DNA of 60,539 nucleotides, from assembly GCA_025353585.1 (NCBI GenBank), contig JANXOM010000223.1:1-60539 (forward strand), in the 5' to 3' direction. Numbering within the stretch: position 1 is the stretch's first letter; every line of letters starts with the position of its first letter. The notes beneath the pieces were generated by a model. That model made no database searches. It was not told the origin of the DNA and saw nothing but the letters and a program-made list of their open reading frames with translations. The stretch comes from Deltaproteobacteria bacterium (GTDB lineage: Bacteria; Myxococcota_A; Polyangia; Haliangiales; Haliangiaceae). Shown here piece by piece: positions 18,014 through 28,616 of the stretch. The translations under genes were made by a program, and so were the position numbers.

Positions 18014-19231
18014 CTACCGCCCGACGTCGACGTCGAACCCCGACGCCGAGAAGTTCGCGCTCCAGCGGTCGAGCGTGCCTTGCAGCGATGCGGGCGGGCT
18101 CGTCAGGGCCGGCTTGCCGGTCACGCTGCAGATCAGCACGAGGTACGGGTCGGGCCGACGGCCGCGGCGCACCGGGCCCGTGAGCGCGGTTACCCCGTTC
18201 GGCGTCAAGCACGCGGCGCGGAGGCTGCTCTCGAAGTTGGTCGCCGCGACCGTGCCGGTGTTGTCCGCCGAACCATGGAGATCGTCGTGGGCTCCCTGCT
18301 GCGTGTCCTGGATCGTGATCTCGAAGTGGACGTGGGCGTTGATCGCCGGGTCGGCCGCGTTGCCCGTCTTGCCGACCGCGCCGATGCGCCCGCCTCGCGA
18401 GATCGACCCGCCGTCGGAGACCGCGACGGAGCTAAGGTGACCGTACAGCAGCGAAGCCCACGCGGTCCGCCCGCCGGACAAGCTCGCCGGGGCGGGGCAA
18501 ACGATCTGGACCCAGTTGCCGTAACCGCTATCGAACCCCACCTGCACGTCGTCGCTCGCGCACGGGGAGAACAACGACGTGCCGACGGGCGCGAGAAAGT
18601 CGACGCCGGAGTGGGTGCCGGCGCTGTTGCCGCGCGCGGCGCCAAACGCTCCGCCGCCGACGTCGTCTTCGCGCACCCCGTAATCGAGGGGGAGAATATA
18701 GGACCACTCGCTCGTGGTCGTCCGCGGTGCGACGAGGGTTGGCGCGATGCGATTGGTCTCGCATGCGCTCCCGCCGCCGTGCGCTTTGCAGAACGTCACG
18801 TCGTTCTTCGTGAACGGCCCGTAGAGGTTCGCGGCGTCACCGCAGTAGCCGGACGTCGACCGGGTCGTCCCTGCACTGCAACCGCTGGGTTGCACCGTGC
18901 GGCTGCGAGCCCCGATCGCGAGGCTGCGCGCCCATCGCGTGCTGACCGCGCCCGCGACCGTTGTTTCACAAGCGTTGGTGCCGTTGGCGCGGTTCGCGAC
19001 GAACCGCTTGCAGTCATCGACCATCGACCGTGGAAACGGTGCCACCGCCTCGGTCGCGCTGGTGCAGAGCAGATTCGTGCCGTCATAGCTGAACCCGGTC
19101 GGGCAGAACGAGGCGCTCGTCGTGAAGGCCCCGGGGTCGGTCTCGTCCGCGGACGGCACGTCTTCGACGCAGGCACTCAGAGGCATCGACATCAAAACGA
19201 CCGCGGTGGCTCCGGAGACGAGGGTTCGCAT
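18014..19231 (-). CDS. M23 family metallopeptidase lipoprotein with Cys-rich N-terminal region
   Basis: A 405-residue protein. The N-terminus MRTLVSGATAVVLMSMPLSAC has a good lipobox (L-S-A-C). Residues about 35-165 contain regularly spaced cysteines in two related stretches (FCPTGFSYDGTNLLC...DDCKRFVAN and GYCGDAANLYGPFTKNDVTFC), suggesting a disulfide-bonded repeat domain. The C-terminal half is a LytM/M23 endopeptidase with HSGVDF (H-x3-D), YGHLSSVAV and HVHFE (H-x-H), so the zinc site is complete. It should cut peptidoglycan cross-links or peptides in the envelope. No neighbour suggests a specific target. Confidence 0.85.
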   Translation of the reverse strand: MRTLVSGATAVVLMSMPLSACVEDVPSADETDPGAFTTSASFCPTGFSYDGTNLLCTSATEAVAPFPRSMVDDCKRFVANRANGTNACETTVAGAVSTRWARSLAIGARSRTVQPSGCSAGTTRSTSGYCGDAANLYGPFTKNDVTFCKAHGGGSACETNRIAPTLVAPRTTTSEWSYILPLDYGVREDDVGGGAFGAARGNSAGTHSGVDFLAPVGTSLFSPCASDDVQVGFDSGYGNWVQIVCPAPASLSGGRTAWASLLYGHLSSVAVSDGGSISRGGRIGAVGKTGNAADPAINAHVHFEITIQDTQQGAHDDLHGSADNTGTVAATNFESSLRAACLTPNGVTALTGPVRRGRRPDPYLVLICSVTGKPALTSPPASLQGTLDRWSANFSASGFDVDVGR

Positions 19232-19415
19232 GACGACGCACTACGCAAGTTCAGGGCCCTCGTCCGGGGGCCCAGAACGCAAAATTCGGGCGGCCATGCG
19301 GGGGGAAGAGTCCCCGTCCGGGGAAAAGTAGTGAGACGAACTGTCAACACTCGGTCCCGGCGATCGAGGGTGCGCAACTCGCGCATCGACCTGCGCATGG
19401 GCCCGCCAGGATGCG

Positions 19416-20291
19416 CTACGCGGGCCGCTTCGTGCGTCGGCGCGCGCGGGGCGTCCGGGGGTTCAGGGCGAGCGCTGGCCTCGGGCCGACGCTCGCATTC
19501 GCGCTTGCGCTGGCGCTGGCGCTGGCGCTGGCGCTGGCGAGGAGCGCGGGGATGAGCTTCGCACGCAGCGCGAGGACCAGCCGGCCCCCGAGGGCCACCG
19601 CGTGCCGCGCGACATCGGGGAGCGGGGCAGGTAACGCGGCGCTGAGCGCGTGGCGCTGGAAGAGCTCGATCTCGACGGCGAGCAGCTGCTCCACCGCACG
19701 CAGGTAGGGTTCGCCGAGCGAGATGGGAAACACCTCGCCGAGGCCGAGCCGGCGCGCCTCGCCCACGACCTCGATGATCGCGAGGTCCGAACCGCTGTAC
19801 CCGCGTGTCTCGCCACTGCCGCGGTGCTCGATGACGCCGAGCCGCGCGAGCTCGTCGAGCTCCCGGCGCGTGACGCCCTCGGTGTCGATCACATCCGAGA
19901 GCTTCCGGCGACGTTCGCTCGCGTCGTTCGACAGCGCGGGGACGAGCGCGGTCATCGCCTGCCGCTGGCTCGCGCGATCGGACCGGAGCTTGGCGCTGGG
20001 GGCCGGTTCGAGCAGCTCGGCGATGACGCGCAGCGGGAGAAAGCGCTCGGCTTGCAGCGCCTTGATCGCTTTGATCCGCGCGACGATGCGGCCGTCGTAG
20101 TACGCCATGTTCCGACTGGTCCGGATCTGCGGACCCGGCAGCAGGCCCTCGCGGATGTAGTGCTTGATGGTCGGCGTCGGAACACCCGAGCGCTTGGCGA
20201 GGACGGCCATCTTGACCGGCTCGCCCTCGCGCGGGGTGGACGTCGCAACCGACCGGCGAGGCATGTCGGCACTATACGAGAGGCGAGCCAT
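19416..20291 (-). CDS. MerR-family transcriptional regulator with (Ser-Ala) repeat tail
   Basis: A 291-residue regulator. The N-terminal winged helix-turn-helix is clear: KMAVLAKRSGVPTPTIKHYIREGLLPGP followed by RNMAYYDGRIVARIKAIKALQAERFLPL, the MerR recognition and wing pattern. The middle region (RRELDELARLGVIEHRG, YSGSDLAIIEVVGEARRLGLG) resembles a second HTH-like or effector segment. No Cys pair typical of metal sensors is seen, so the ligand is unknown. The tail has a run of Ser-Ala dipeptides coded by a hexamer repeat. Starts are possible at ATG 20291 (MARLSYSADMPRRS) or ATG 20264 (MPRRSVATS). It lies 27 bp after the zinc-finger gene. Confidence 0.83.
   Translation of the reverse strand: MARLSYSADMPRRSVATSTPREGEPVKMAVLAKRSGVPTPTIKHYIREGLLPGPQIRTSRNMAYYDGRIVARIKAIKALQAERFLPLRVIAELLEPAPSAKLRSDRASQRQAMTALVPALSNDASERRRKLSDVIDTEGVTRRELDELARLGVIEHRGSGETRGYSGSDLAIIEVVGEARRLGLGEVFPISLGEPYLRAVEQLLAVEIELFQRHALSAALPAPLPDVARHAVALGGRLVLALRAKLIPALLASASASASASASANASVGPRPALALNPRTPRARRRTKRPA
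19507..19536. repeat. Hexanucleotide tandem repeat inside the MerR gene
   Basis: Five perfect copies of GCGCTG, flanked by near-copies on both sides. Read on the minus strand they encode alternating Ser-Ala near the C-terminus of the MerR-type regulator. The unit is a multiple of three, so copy-number change would lengthen or shorten the tail without a frameshift. Confidence 0.9.
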
Positions 20292-20318
20292 CGCCCGGGC
20301 CGCCGACGGCCGAAGGGG

Positions 20319-20666
20319 TCACGTTTGCCAGCCGGGCCCCAGCTCCGCCTCGAAGATATCGCAGCACAACGACACGCACTCGTCGCACAACGCCACCCCG
20401 TTCCGCCCGAGCAGCTTCTTCACCTGCGACTCCAGCTTCCCGCACCACGCGCACACCCCCGTCGTGGTCGGCCGCTCTCCCGCGTGCCCGCGCGCCGCCG
20501 CCGCCTCTTCCTCCTCCCCGTGCGCCGCCAGCATCTCGTGCGTCGGCACGCGAAACTCACCTGTCGCGTGCACGTTGAGCCCGCCGCCGAGCGTCTTGTG
20601 GCACGGACCGCACACCATCACCAGCTCGCCACCTTCGAGCGCCTGGGCGCAGACAGGGCATTGCAC
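20319..20666 (-). CDS. Small protein with ClpX-type C4 zinc finger
   Basis: About 115 residues. The N-terminus has a CPVC...CGPC four-Cys site (MQCPVCAQALEGG, VMVCGPCHK). The C-terminus (CAWCGKLESQVKKLLGRNG then CDECVSLCCDIFE) closely follows the zinc-binding domain of ClpX (C-x2-C ... C-x2-C with ECVxLC). No AAA+ domain is present, so this is a stand-alone adaptor-like finger. I chose GTG 20666, which has AGGGTGG 5 nt upstream. GTG 20693, overlapping the pilS stop, is an alternative that would add 9 residues. It follows pilS closely on the same strand. Confidence 0.7.
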   Translation of the reverse strand: MQCPVCAQALEGGELVMVCGPCHKTLGGGLNVHATGEFRVPTHEMLAAHGEEEEAAAARGHAGERPTTTGVCAWCGKLESQVKKLLGRNGVALCDECVSLCCDIFEAELGPGWQT

Positions 20667-20689
20667 GTCGCCCACCCTAGCACCGACTC

Positions 20690-22378
20690 TCACACCGACG
20701 CCGCGGGATCCCGTGCGGGCAGCCGCACCGTCATGGTCGTCCCGACGCCGACCTCGCTCTCCACGTCGATCCGCCCTCCGTGCTCGGCCACGATCGCGTG
20801 ACACGTCGCGAGCCCGAGCCCCGTTCCCGCGCGCTTCGTCGTGAAGAACGGGTCGAAGATCTTACCGAGCTGGTCCGCCGGAATCCCCGGCCCGTCGTCG
20901 GCCACCACCACCATCAGGTCGCCGGCTTCGCTGGCCCGCGCGGCCACGCGCACGTGCCTTCCCCCCGTCGTCGCGGCGTCGCGCGCGTTGCGCACGAGGT
21001 TCCACAGCACCTGGCGCAGCTTCGCCGGGTCCCCGTGCACGCTCAGCGGTCGCGCCACGTCCACCGCCAGCTCGATCGCCTCGAACGCCTGGTCCGCGCG
21101 CGCCACCTGCGCCGTCTCCTCGACGAGGACGCCCAGATCGAAGGTCACGCTCTGGCTCGGCCGCGGGTTCGCGTAGTCGAGCAAGTCGTCGATCAGCGCG
21201 TTCAGCCGATAGATCTCCCGGTGCACGATCGCCATCAGCGCGCGGTCGTCCTCGCTCGCCGTCGGCGCCGCTCGCAGCAGCTCGATCGACCCGCTGATCG
21301 CGGCCAGCGGATTGCGGATCTCGTGGGCCACGCCCGCCGCGAGCTGCCCGACCGTCGCGAGCCGCTCGGCGCGCCGCATGTGCAGCTCGAGCCGGCGCAG
21401 CTCGGTGAGGTCCTGGAAGCTCACGATGCGCCCGAACACCGCGTCCCGCTCGTCGCGCAGCGGCGACACCGTCACGCCCAGCGTCAGCTCGAAGGCCTCG
21501 CCGCCGCCCTCGCCGAGGCTGTCGGCCCCGCTCGTCCCGGTGATCTTCAGATCCGCGCGGCGTAGCTCGCCATGCGACTCGACGAGCAGTGCCGAGAGCC
21601 CGGGGATGAGCTCCTCGAGCTTGCGGCCGGCGAGCTCCTCGCCGCCGCGCCGCAGGATCTCCGTCGCCGCGAGGTTCGCGGTCAGCACGCTGCCATCCGG
21701 GGCGACCGTCACGAGCCCCGAGCTCAGCGAGCGCACGATGTCCTGGTGCAGCGTGAGCAGCACCGCCGCTTCCCGCCGCGTCGTCGCGAGGGTCTCGGCC
21801 CCGCGCTCCAGCTGATCGCCGAGGAACAGCGACAGCACGCCGACGCCCAGCATCGCCGCGACGTTGATCGCGAGCGTGCGCGCCAGCGCCGAGCCCGTCT
21901 GCTCCCACGGCTGCGCCTGCGCCGGCACTGGCAGATCGAACGCGTGCAGCCACGCGAGGACCGCGACCGCGATCGCGAGCACGATCGACGCCAGCGTCAC
22001 CAGCACGGCGCCACGGCGAAACGTCAGCGCCCCCGCCGCGACGATCGTCAACGCGTACAGGAACGTGTACGGGCTCTGCGCGCCGCCCGTCAGGTACACG
22101 AGCAGCGACGTAACCGCGAGGTCGCTCGCCATCATCGGCGTGGCGAGCCGCGCCGCCGTCACGCCGCGCCGGAGCAGCACGCCGAAAACGATCGACGACA
22201 CGTACGTCGCCGCGATCACCGACGACTGCAGCCACACCGCGGTGCTCGCGACGCTGTCACCGGATGCGAGCACCCATAGCGAGAGCCCGAGCACCACGCT
22301 CACCACGATCGTGCGTAGCAGCAGGAGGCGGCTGACGCGGATCGCGGGCGCCGCCGCTGGCGCCCCGGAGGTCGTCAC
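20690..22378 (-). CDS. pilS: PilS-like membrane sensor histidine kinase
   Basis: A 562-residue sensor kinase. About six N-terminal membrane helices span residues 17-190 (LLLLRTIVVSVVLGLSLWVL through AAMLGVGVLSLFLGDQL). A PAS domain follows (LSSGLVTVAPDGSVLTANLAATEIL). Then comes the HisKA domain with H-box GVAHEIRNPLAAI, and a HATPase with N-box WNLVRNARDA, G1 DDGPGIP, F box FDPFFTTK and G2 GTGLGLATCHAIV. Together with pilC and pilT directly upstream this fits PilS, which controls pilin transcription through PilR. No PilR-type response regulator or pilA follows. The GTG start at 22378 lies 1 nt beyond the pilC stop. Confidence 0.85.
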   Translation of the reverse strand: MTTSGAPAAAPAIRVSRLLLLRTIVVSVVLGLSLWVLASGDSVASTAVWLQSSVIAATYVSSIVFGVLLRRGVTAARLATPMMASDLAVTSLLVYLTGGAQSPYTFLYALTIVAAGALTFRRGAVLVTLASIVLAIAVAVLAWLHAFDLPVPAQAQPWEQTGSALARTLAINVAAMLGVGVLSLFLGDQLERGAETLATTRREAAVLLTLHQDIVRSLSSGLVTVAPDGSVLTANLAATEILRRGGEELAGRKLEELIPGLSALLVESHGELRRADLKITGTSGADSLGEGGGEAFELTLGVTVSPLRDERDAVFGRIVSFQDLTELRRLELHMRRAERLATVGQLAAGVAHEIRNPLAAISGSIELLRAAPTASEDDRALMAIVHREIYRLNALIDDLLDYANPRPSQSVTFDLGVLVEETAQVARADQAFEAIELAVDVARPLSVHGDPAKLRQVLWNLVRNARDAATTGGRHVRVAARASEAGDLMVVVADDGPGIPADQLGKIFDPFFTTKRAGTGLGLATCHAIVAEHGGRIDVESEVGVGTTMTVRLPARDPAASV

Positions 22379-22379
22379 A

Positions 22380-23588
<1,209 letters not shown>

Positions 23589-23600
23589 GTGCTGTTCTCC

Positions 23601-24722
23601 TTAGCGACGCGCGCCGGGGTTGGCGGGCGGAGCGAGCGAACCGAGCGAGCCGCCCGCGTTCAAGATCATCGTCTTGAGCTCGTCGACCTCCGACGAGTGG
23701 GCGATGCATTCCTCGAGCGTGCAGGTCTTCTTGATGTAGAGCTCGACGAGCGACTGGTTCAGCGTCTGCATGCCGAACTTGCTCTGGCCGATCTGCATCT
23801 GCGAGTAGACCTGATGGAGCTTGTCCTCGCGGATGAGGTTCCGGATGGCGGCGTTCGGCACCATGACCTCGGCCGCGAGCGCGCGGCCGGAGCCCGAGGC
23901 CTTCGGGATCAGCGTCTGCGTGATGACGCCCTCGAGCGTGAACGACAGCTGGGCGCGGATCTGACCCTGCTGGTGCGAGGGGAAGACGTCGAGGATGCGG
24001 TTGATGCTCTGGATCGCCGAGTTCGTGTGCAACGACGCGAAGCAGAGGTGACCCGTCTCCGCGATCGAGAGCGCCGCCTCGAACGTCTCGAGGTCGCGCA
24101 TCTCGCCGATGAGCACGACGTCCGGGTCCTGTCGCAAGATGTACTTGAGCGCGCGCTTGAACGACTGGCTGTCGCGGCCGATCTCGCGCTGGTTGACGAG
24201 GCAGCCGCGGTGCGTGTGCTGGAACTCGATGGGGTCTTCGATCGTGACGATGTGACCGCGGCGCCGCTGGTTGATGCGGTCGATCATCGACGCGAGCGTG
24301 GTCGACTTGCCGGAGCCCGTCGGGCCCGTCACGAGCACGAGGCCGCGCGGGCGCTCGCACAGCTCGAGCACGACCGGCGGCAGGCCGATCTCCTCGAGCG
24401 CGACCACGTTGTACGGCACGATGCGGAACGCGCCCGCCACGCAGCTCTGCTGCATGTACACGTTGGCGCGGAAGCGCGCCATGTTGCGAATGCCGAACGA
24501 GAAGTCGATCTCGAGGTCTTCCTCGAAGCGCAGCTTCTGCGCGTCGTTCATGACCGAGTAGCAGAGCGTCTTGGTGTCGACCGGCGTCAGCGCATCGGTC
24601 TGCAGCCGCACGAGATCGCCGTCGATGCGGAGCCGAGGTGGCGAGCCCGCGGTGACGTGGAGGTCAGACGCGCCCTTGTCGAGCATCGTCTTGAGGAGCG
24701 CTTGAAGATTGAGCTGGGCCAT
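23601..24722 (-). CDS. pilT: Type IV pilus retraction ATPase PilT
   Basis: A 373-residue PilT. PilT hexamers depolymerise the pilus to pull the cell. Seen: N-terminal LLKTMLDKGASDLHVTAGSPP, Walker A GPTGSGKST, Asp box TIEDPIEF, Walker B DVVLIGEMRDLET and the His box TGHLCFASLHTN. The PilT-specific AIRNLIRE motif and the C-terminal block LNQSLVELY are also present, which set it apart from PilB. The C-terminal extension includes an acidic/hydrophobic stretch and a Gly/Ala-rich end. It is 4 nt from the pilB stop. Confidence 0.96.
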   Translation of the reverse strand: MAQLNLQALLKTMLDKGASDLHVTAGSPPRLRIDGDLVRLQTDALTPVDTKTLCYSVMNDAQKLRFEEDLEIDFSFGIRNMARFRANVYMQQSCVAGAFRIVPYNVVALEEIGLPPVVLELCERPRGLVLVTGPTGSGKSTTLASMIDRINQRRRGHIVTIEDPIEFQHTHRGCLVNQREIGRDSQSFKRALKYILRQDPDVVLIGEMRDLETFEAALSIAETGHLCFASLHTNSAIQSINRILDVFPSHQQGQIRAQLSFTLEGVITQTLIPKASGSGRALAAEVMVPNAAIRNLIREDKLHQVYSQMQIGQSKFGMQTLNQSLVELYIKKTCTLEECIAHSSEVDELKTMILNAGGSLGSLAPPANPGARR

Positions 24723-24726
24723 TCGC

Positions 24727-26421
<1,695 letters not shown>

Positions 26422-26457
26422 TCGCCAGTCTCCCCTGAAAAGACTCGCACTTTCAGA

Positions 26458-26486
26458 AGGGTACAGGCGTTATGCGCAGCCGTCAA
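26458..26486 (-). promoter_or_regulatory. Predicted sigma70-type promoter of the pil operon
   Basis: On the minus strand TTGACG (26486-26481) is followed, after 17 nt, by TACCCT (26463-26458). Transcription would begin near 26451, about 30 nt before the pilB ATG and upstream of its AGGGGAG ribosome-binding site. The -35 is 5 of 6 to consensus; the -10 is weaker. Confidence 0.5.
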
Positions 26487-26487
26487 A

Positions 26488-26505
26488 CTGCCGCGTGCGC
26501 GGCAG
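26488..26505 (-). terminator. Hairpin between lipoprotein gene and pil promoter
   Basis: CTGCCGCG and CGCGGCAG form a perfect 8-bp inverted repeat around 2 nt. On the minus strand it is followed by TTTG. It sits 12 nt after the stop of the upstream lipoprotein gene and just before the predicted pil promoter, so it probably separates the two transcription units. Confidence 0.5.
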
Positions 26506-26517
26506 GCCAGGGAGGGC

Positions 26518-27129
26518 CTACGGGCCGCTGACGGCGAGCTTGAGCTCGTACGTATTCCGATTGGTGCCGTCGCCGAAGACCTTGACGAAGTAATTTCCGG
26601 CCGGGAGGTTTGTCGGCGCCGCGCTGAGCGTGTTCGGCATGCCCGAGACGGGCGTGCCGTTGATGAGGGTCGCGCCGGAGCCGCCGTTGTCGACCAGGAT
26701 GGCCATCTGGACGGCCGCCGCGCTGTCGCCGTAGGTCAGCGTCGCCGCTGCGTTTTGACCTTTGGTGGTGATCGAGAACTCGTAGAAGTCGAGGTCCGTC
26801 GCGGGGCAGATCTCGAGCCCGGACAGGTCGATCGTCACGCGGCTCGCGGCCACCGTCGTCTGGAACGCGCCCTGGGGCGAGTCGTCCGGCTCGGTCTTGT
26901 CCGTGGAGCTGCAGTTCCCGTGGGCGGACCCGGCGTCCGGATGCTCGCCGTTCCCGCTGCCGGCCGTGTCGACGCAGATCATCTGCGCGCCGCTCGGCTG
27001 GCACGTGAAGCCGTCCGGGCAGACGGGGGCACTATCGCCGCACAGAAACGGTGCGACCGGCAGGTCGGGCGAATATGGCGAGCACGCGGCGGCGAGCGTC
27101 ACGAGGCCGAGCCCCAGGGCGGCGCGCAC
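26518..27129 (-). CDS. Lipoprotein with pre-peptidase-like C-terminal beta domain
   Basis: A 203-residue lipoprotein starting at a GTG. The signal MRAALGLGLVTLAAAC ends in A-A-A-C. A Cys-containing stretch (LCGDSAPVCPDGFTCQPSG) resembles the short Cys-rich linker of the LamG lipoprotein at 7546. The C-terminal 120 residues (VTIDLSGLEICPATDLDFYEFSI, LPAGNYFVKVFGDG, NTYELKLAVSG) look like a pre-peptidase C-terminal (PPC)/bacterial beta-sandwich. It is 3 nt downstream of the TPR gene and likely shares its transcript. Function unknown. Confidence 0.68.
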   Translation of the reverse strand: MRAALGLGLVTLAAACSPYSPDLPVAPFLCGDSAPVCPDGFTCQPSGAQMICVDTAGSGNGEHPDAGSAHGNCSSTDKTEPDDSPQGAFQTTVAASRVTIDLSGLEICPATDLDFYEFSITTKGQNAAATLTYGDSAAAVQMAILVDNGGSGATLINGTPVSGMPNTLSAAPTNLPAGNYFVKVFGDGTNRNTYELKLAVSGP

Positions 27130-27132
27130 GGC

Positions 27133-28539
27133 TTAGAATTTCCCCGTCGCCGCGGCGCCGGTAAACCCGTCGCCGGCCGTCGGGCCGATCATCCACGTCA
27201 TCGCGCTCGCGTCGGGGTTCATCACGCCGCCGCCACCGCCGTTCGACGCGGGGGCCTTCTCCGACTTGCCGTGGTGGCCCTTCAGCTCGCGGTACCAGAA
27301 GTAACCGGCAACGACGCCGGCCGCGAGGCCGACGCCGAACGTGACGTTGGCGATCGTCTGGTCGCGCTTGCCCGCGCGCTGGATGTCGCTGTCGAACGAA
27401 TCGAACGTGTGGCAGGGCGCCGTGCACGGCTTGCCGTGCGAGTCGGTGCTGGTGTCGAGCTTGAGCGCGTCCGCCTGGTTCTTCGCCTGGACGAAGAACA
27501 GCGTCGAGAGGCCGAACATCGCGACCGCGCCGCCCGTGGCGCCCCACTTCGCGTACTCGAACTTCTTGGAGCCCACGTCGCCAAAGCCGTGGCCGGGCTC
27601 CGCCGGCTCGGTCTTCGGGCCGATCGGCTCGTCGTCGTTCTTCTTGGGGCCGGTCTTGTTGCCGAGCGGGTTGTCGTCGTCCTGGTGCTTCTGCTGCGCG
27701 GCCGTGGAGACGGCGGCGTCGTCGAGGTCGGGGTAGAAGCGCGGCGAGGCCTTGTCGTCGATGTTGACGAGGTTCGGGCTCGTGGACTTGCCGGCGCGGG
27801 TGATGACCTCGCCGTTCTGCTCCTTGGCTTCGACGTAATACTGGATCGCCGAGCCGGCCATGACCGCGGCGGGGATGCGCGCGACGAGCTCCTTGTAGCG
27901 CCACTTCATGGGCTTCGCGGTGAACTTGCTCTCGCCGGCGGCGCGGTAGTAGAGCGTGACCGTCCAGCCCGAGTCCGGCGGGACCGACGCGGACACGTCG
28001 AGCGGCTTGCCCGGGGGCGCCTCCTCGACCGTCTGGTGCTGGAAGTCCTCGGCCTTGTACGTGCCGATCGGCTTGATCGCGACCGGCTTGGGCGTGGTGT
28101 CGACGGGCGGCTTGGGCGTGGTGTCGACGGGCGACTTGGGCGTGGTGTCGACGGGCGGCGTCGGCGTCGACGGGCCGTTGAGCGCGGCGGCCTCGAGGTC
28201 CTTGACGCGCGCCGTGGCGGCCGGGCGGTTCGCGTCCGTCGCCGGCGCGTCGGTCAGGTACTTCTGGTAGTAGAACAGCGCGAGGTCCTGCTTGGCCTCG
28301 TCCATCGTCAACGCGATGTTGTAGAGCAGGACCGGGCGCTTCGAGAGCCGGTAGCTCTCCTTGAACTTGTCGATCGCCTCGGGGAGCTTGCCCGCGTCGT
28401 GGAACGCCTTGCCCTCGGTATAGGCGGCCTTCGCCTGCTCCATCTGCTCGGGGGTCGGCTTGTCGTCGGCGAGCGCGGCCCGCGCCGGAGCGAGGGCGGC
28501 CGCGATCACGATGGCGCAGGTCATGGTGAAGCGAGTCAC
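27133..28539 (-). CDS. Exported TPR protein with PVDTTPK repeats and membrane helices
   Basis: A 468-residue exported protein: signal MTRFTMTCAIVIAAALAPARAALA. Residues about 32-110 are TPR hairpins (AKAAYTEGKAFHDAGKLPEAIDKFKESY, LLYNIALTMDEAKQDLALFYYQKYL). Three Pro/Thr-rich heptad-like repeats (PVDTTPK) follow, then a beta domain with YYRAAGES and QYYVEAKEQNGEVITRAGKS. The last part has two hydrophobic segments (AKWGATGGAVAMFGLSTLFFV; IANVTFGVGLAAGVVAGYFWY). The layout parallels the protein at 10515-11960. Start GTG 28539; ATG 28524 is an alternative. Function unknown. Confidence 0.68.
   Translation of the reverse strand: MTRFTMTCAIVIAAALAPARAALADDKPTPEQMEQAKAAYTEGKAFHDAGKLPEAIDKFKESYRLSKRPVLLYNIALTMDEAKQDLALFYYQKYLTDAPATDANRPAATARVKDLEAAALNGPSTPTPPVDTTPKSPVDTTPKPPVDTTPKPVAIKPIGTYKAEDFQHQTVEEAPPGKPLDVSASVPPDSGWTVTLYYRAAGESKFTAKPMKWRYKELVARIPAAVMAGSAIQYYVEAKEQNGEVITRAGKSTSPNLVNIDDKASPRFYPDLDDAAVSTAAQQKHQDDDNPLGNKTGPKKNDDEPIGPKTEPAEPGHGFGDVGSKKFEYAKWGATGGAVAMFGLSTLFFVQAKNQADALKLDTSTDSHGKPCTAPCHTFDSFDSDIQRAGKRDQTIANVTFGVGLAAGVVAGYFWYRELKGHHGKSEKAPASNGGGGGVMNPDASAMTWMIGPTAGDGFTGAAATGKF
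28091..28162. repeat. Three 24-bp tandem repeats in TPR gene
   Basis: Three in-frame 24-bp units beginning GGCGTGGTGTCGACGGGC; the second differs by one base and the third diverges at its end. They encode the Pro/Val/Asp/Thr/Lys-rich linker between the TPR and beta domains. Confidence 0.8.
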
Positions 28540-28616
28540 GGGGACAGGCTTTATCGTGGCGGCGGCGCAGATGCAACGCGGAATGCGAGCACCGCGCCGG
28601 CTGCGCGACCGATGTG

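Noticed and set aside
19342..19347. TTGACA upstream of the M23 peptidase gene as a promoter
   Set aside because: No -10-like hexamer lies at 15-19 nt from it; the nearest AT-rich hexamer is only 11 nt away.
19507..19536. Tandem repeat considered as a CRISPR or origin iteron
   Set aside because: A 6-bp unit within a coding frame, with no spacers and no AT-rich region. It encodes Ser-Ala.
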